Source: a virus
Length of the DNA: 21,885 nucleotides
Direction: 5' to 3' (one strand)
Virus record (IMG/VR): IMGVR_UViG_3300030085_005461
Location: 1-21,885 of that record
Below, one piece after another: positions 21,758-21,885 of this stretch. Each line of letters begins with the position of its first letter. Position 1 is the first letter of the stretch. Position numbers and translations under genes: made by a program. The notes under the pieces were generated by a model that did no database searches, was not told where the DNA came from, and was given only the letters and a program-made list of their open reading frames with translations.

Positions 21758-21885
21758 TTAATAACCAAATCTGGACTTCTGAGCGTTAAAATTTTGTAAT
21801 ACTTCTGCCTGAGTGAAAAATTTATTATAAACTCTAAAACAACCCATTTGACCATTAAAACCATCTCTAGGTTTTGCCTCATTTT
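21758..21885 (-). CDS. C-terminus of a LamG/concanavalin-like phage protein (5' partial)
   Basis: The last 42 codons of a gene entering from the right edge end in TAA at 21758. The visible part includes DGFNGQMGCFRVYNKFFTQA and EVLQNFNAQKSRFGY. A strand G-x-M-x-x-F-x-V-Y followed by a short helix and the ending RFG is the usual C-terminus of LamG/concanavalin A-like lectin domains in phage tail or receptor-binding proteins. Such domains bind sugars on the host surface or decorate the particle. Only the end is visible, so the full size, other domains and exact position in the virion are unknown. It is separated from the kinase gene by 53 bases with a promoter-like motif. Confidence 0.7.
   Translation of the reverse strand, partial: NEAKPRDGFNGQMGCFRVYNKFFTQAEVLQNFNAQKSRFGY

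Overview
The window looks like part of the late (virion) region of a tailed phage of the T4 superfamily (myovirus-like). The hallmarks are a gp20-type portal and a gp17-type large terminase side by side, and a LamG-type tail or adhesin protein at the right edge. Every gene reads on the minus strand, so transcription runs from high to low coordinates. DNA is strongly AT-rich and starts have no clear Shine-Dalgarno sequence. One signal peptide ends in the Phe-Ser-Gln pattern typical of flavobacteria. Together these suggest a marine or freshwater Bacteroidota (flavobacterial) host. This is inference from sequence style; no host gene is present.

Layout in transcription order. (1) 21885-21758: last codons of a LamG/concanavalin-like protein. 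(2) 21704-7456: a long block of proteins that look like internal head (prohead core) proteins. It holds a zeta-toxin-like kinase, a 1127-residue multi-enzyme protein (nucleotidyltransferase, two HExxH zinc-protease-like segments, HAD nucleotidase), a zinc-ribbon protein, several proteins with basic Cys-containing tails, a Tyr/Trp-rich lipoprotein, large acidic or charged proteins, and four small proteins sharing a nearly identical N-terminal leader (consensus MDNFDLRKYLAEGKL). (3) 7456-7285: a 28-residue Cys-rich microORF, a hairpin and a Rho-independent terminator. (4) 7262-4561: a metabolic insert with a P-loop kinase, an FAD oxidoreductase, a small unknown protein and a NadR-like P-loop kinase. 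(5) 4533-3124: another leader-bearing protein, then an overlapping gene pair with spanin-like topology. (6) 3124-1: terminase large subunit and portal (3' end outside the window). In T4 order the prohead protease (gp21), scaffold and major capsid genes would lie past the left edge.

The main idea: almost every protein in the block begins with a short leader ending in (L/I)-x-E, followed mostly by A, G, S or Q. This is the type of site cut by the T4 gp21 prohead protease and found at the end of the T4 capsid-targeting sequence. Similar motifs recur at the domain junctions of the 1127-residue protein and inside at least two others. I infer that the phage fills its head with a large set of cargo proteins and enzymes, some made as polyproteins, which are trimmed during head maturation and probably delivered with the DNA. 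Genes are closely coupled: eight TAATG stop/start junctions, three ATGA overlaps, and nine copies of an AT-rich motif near ATATTTATAATAA just upstream of transcription-unit starts.
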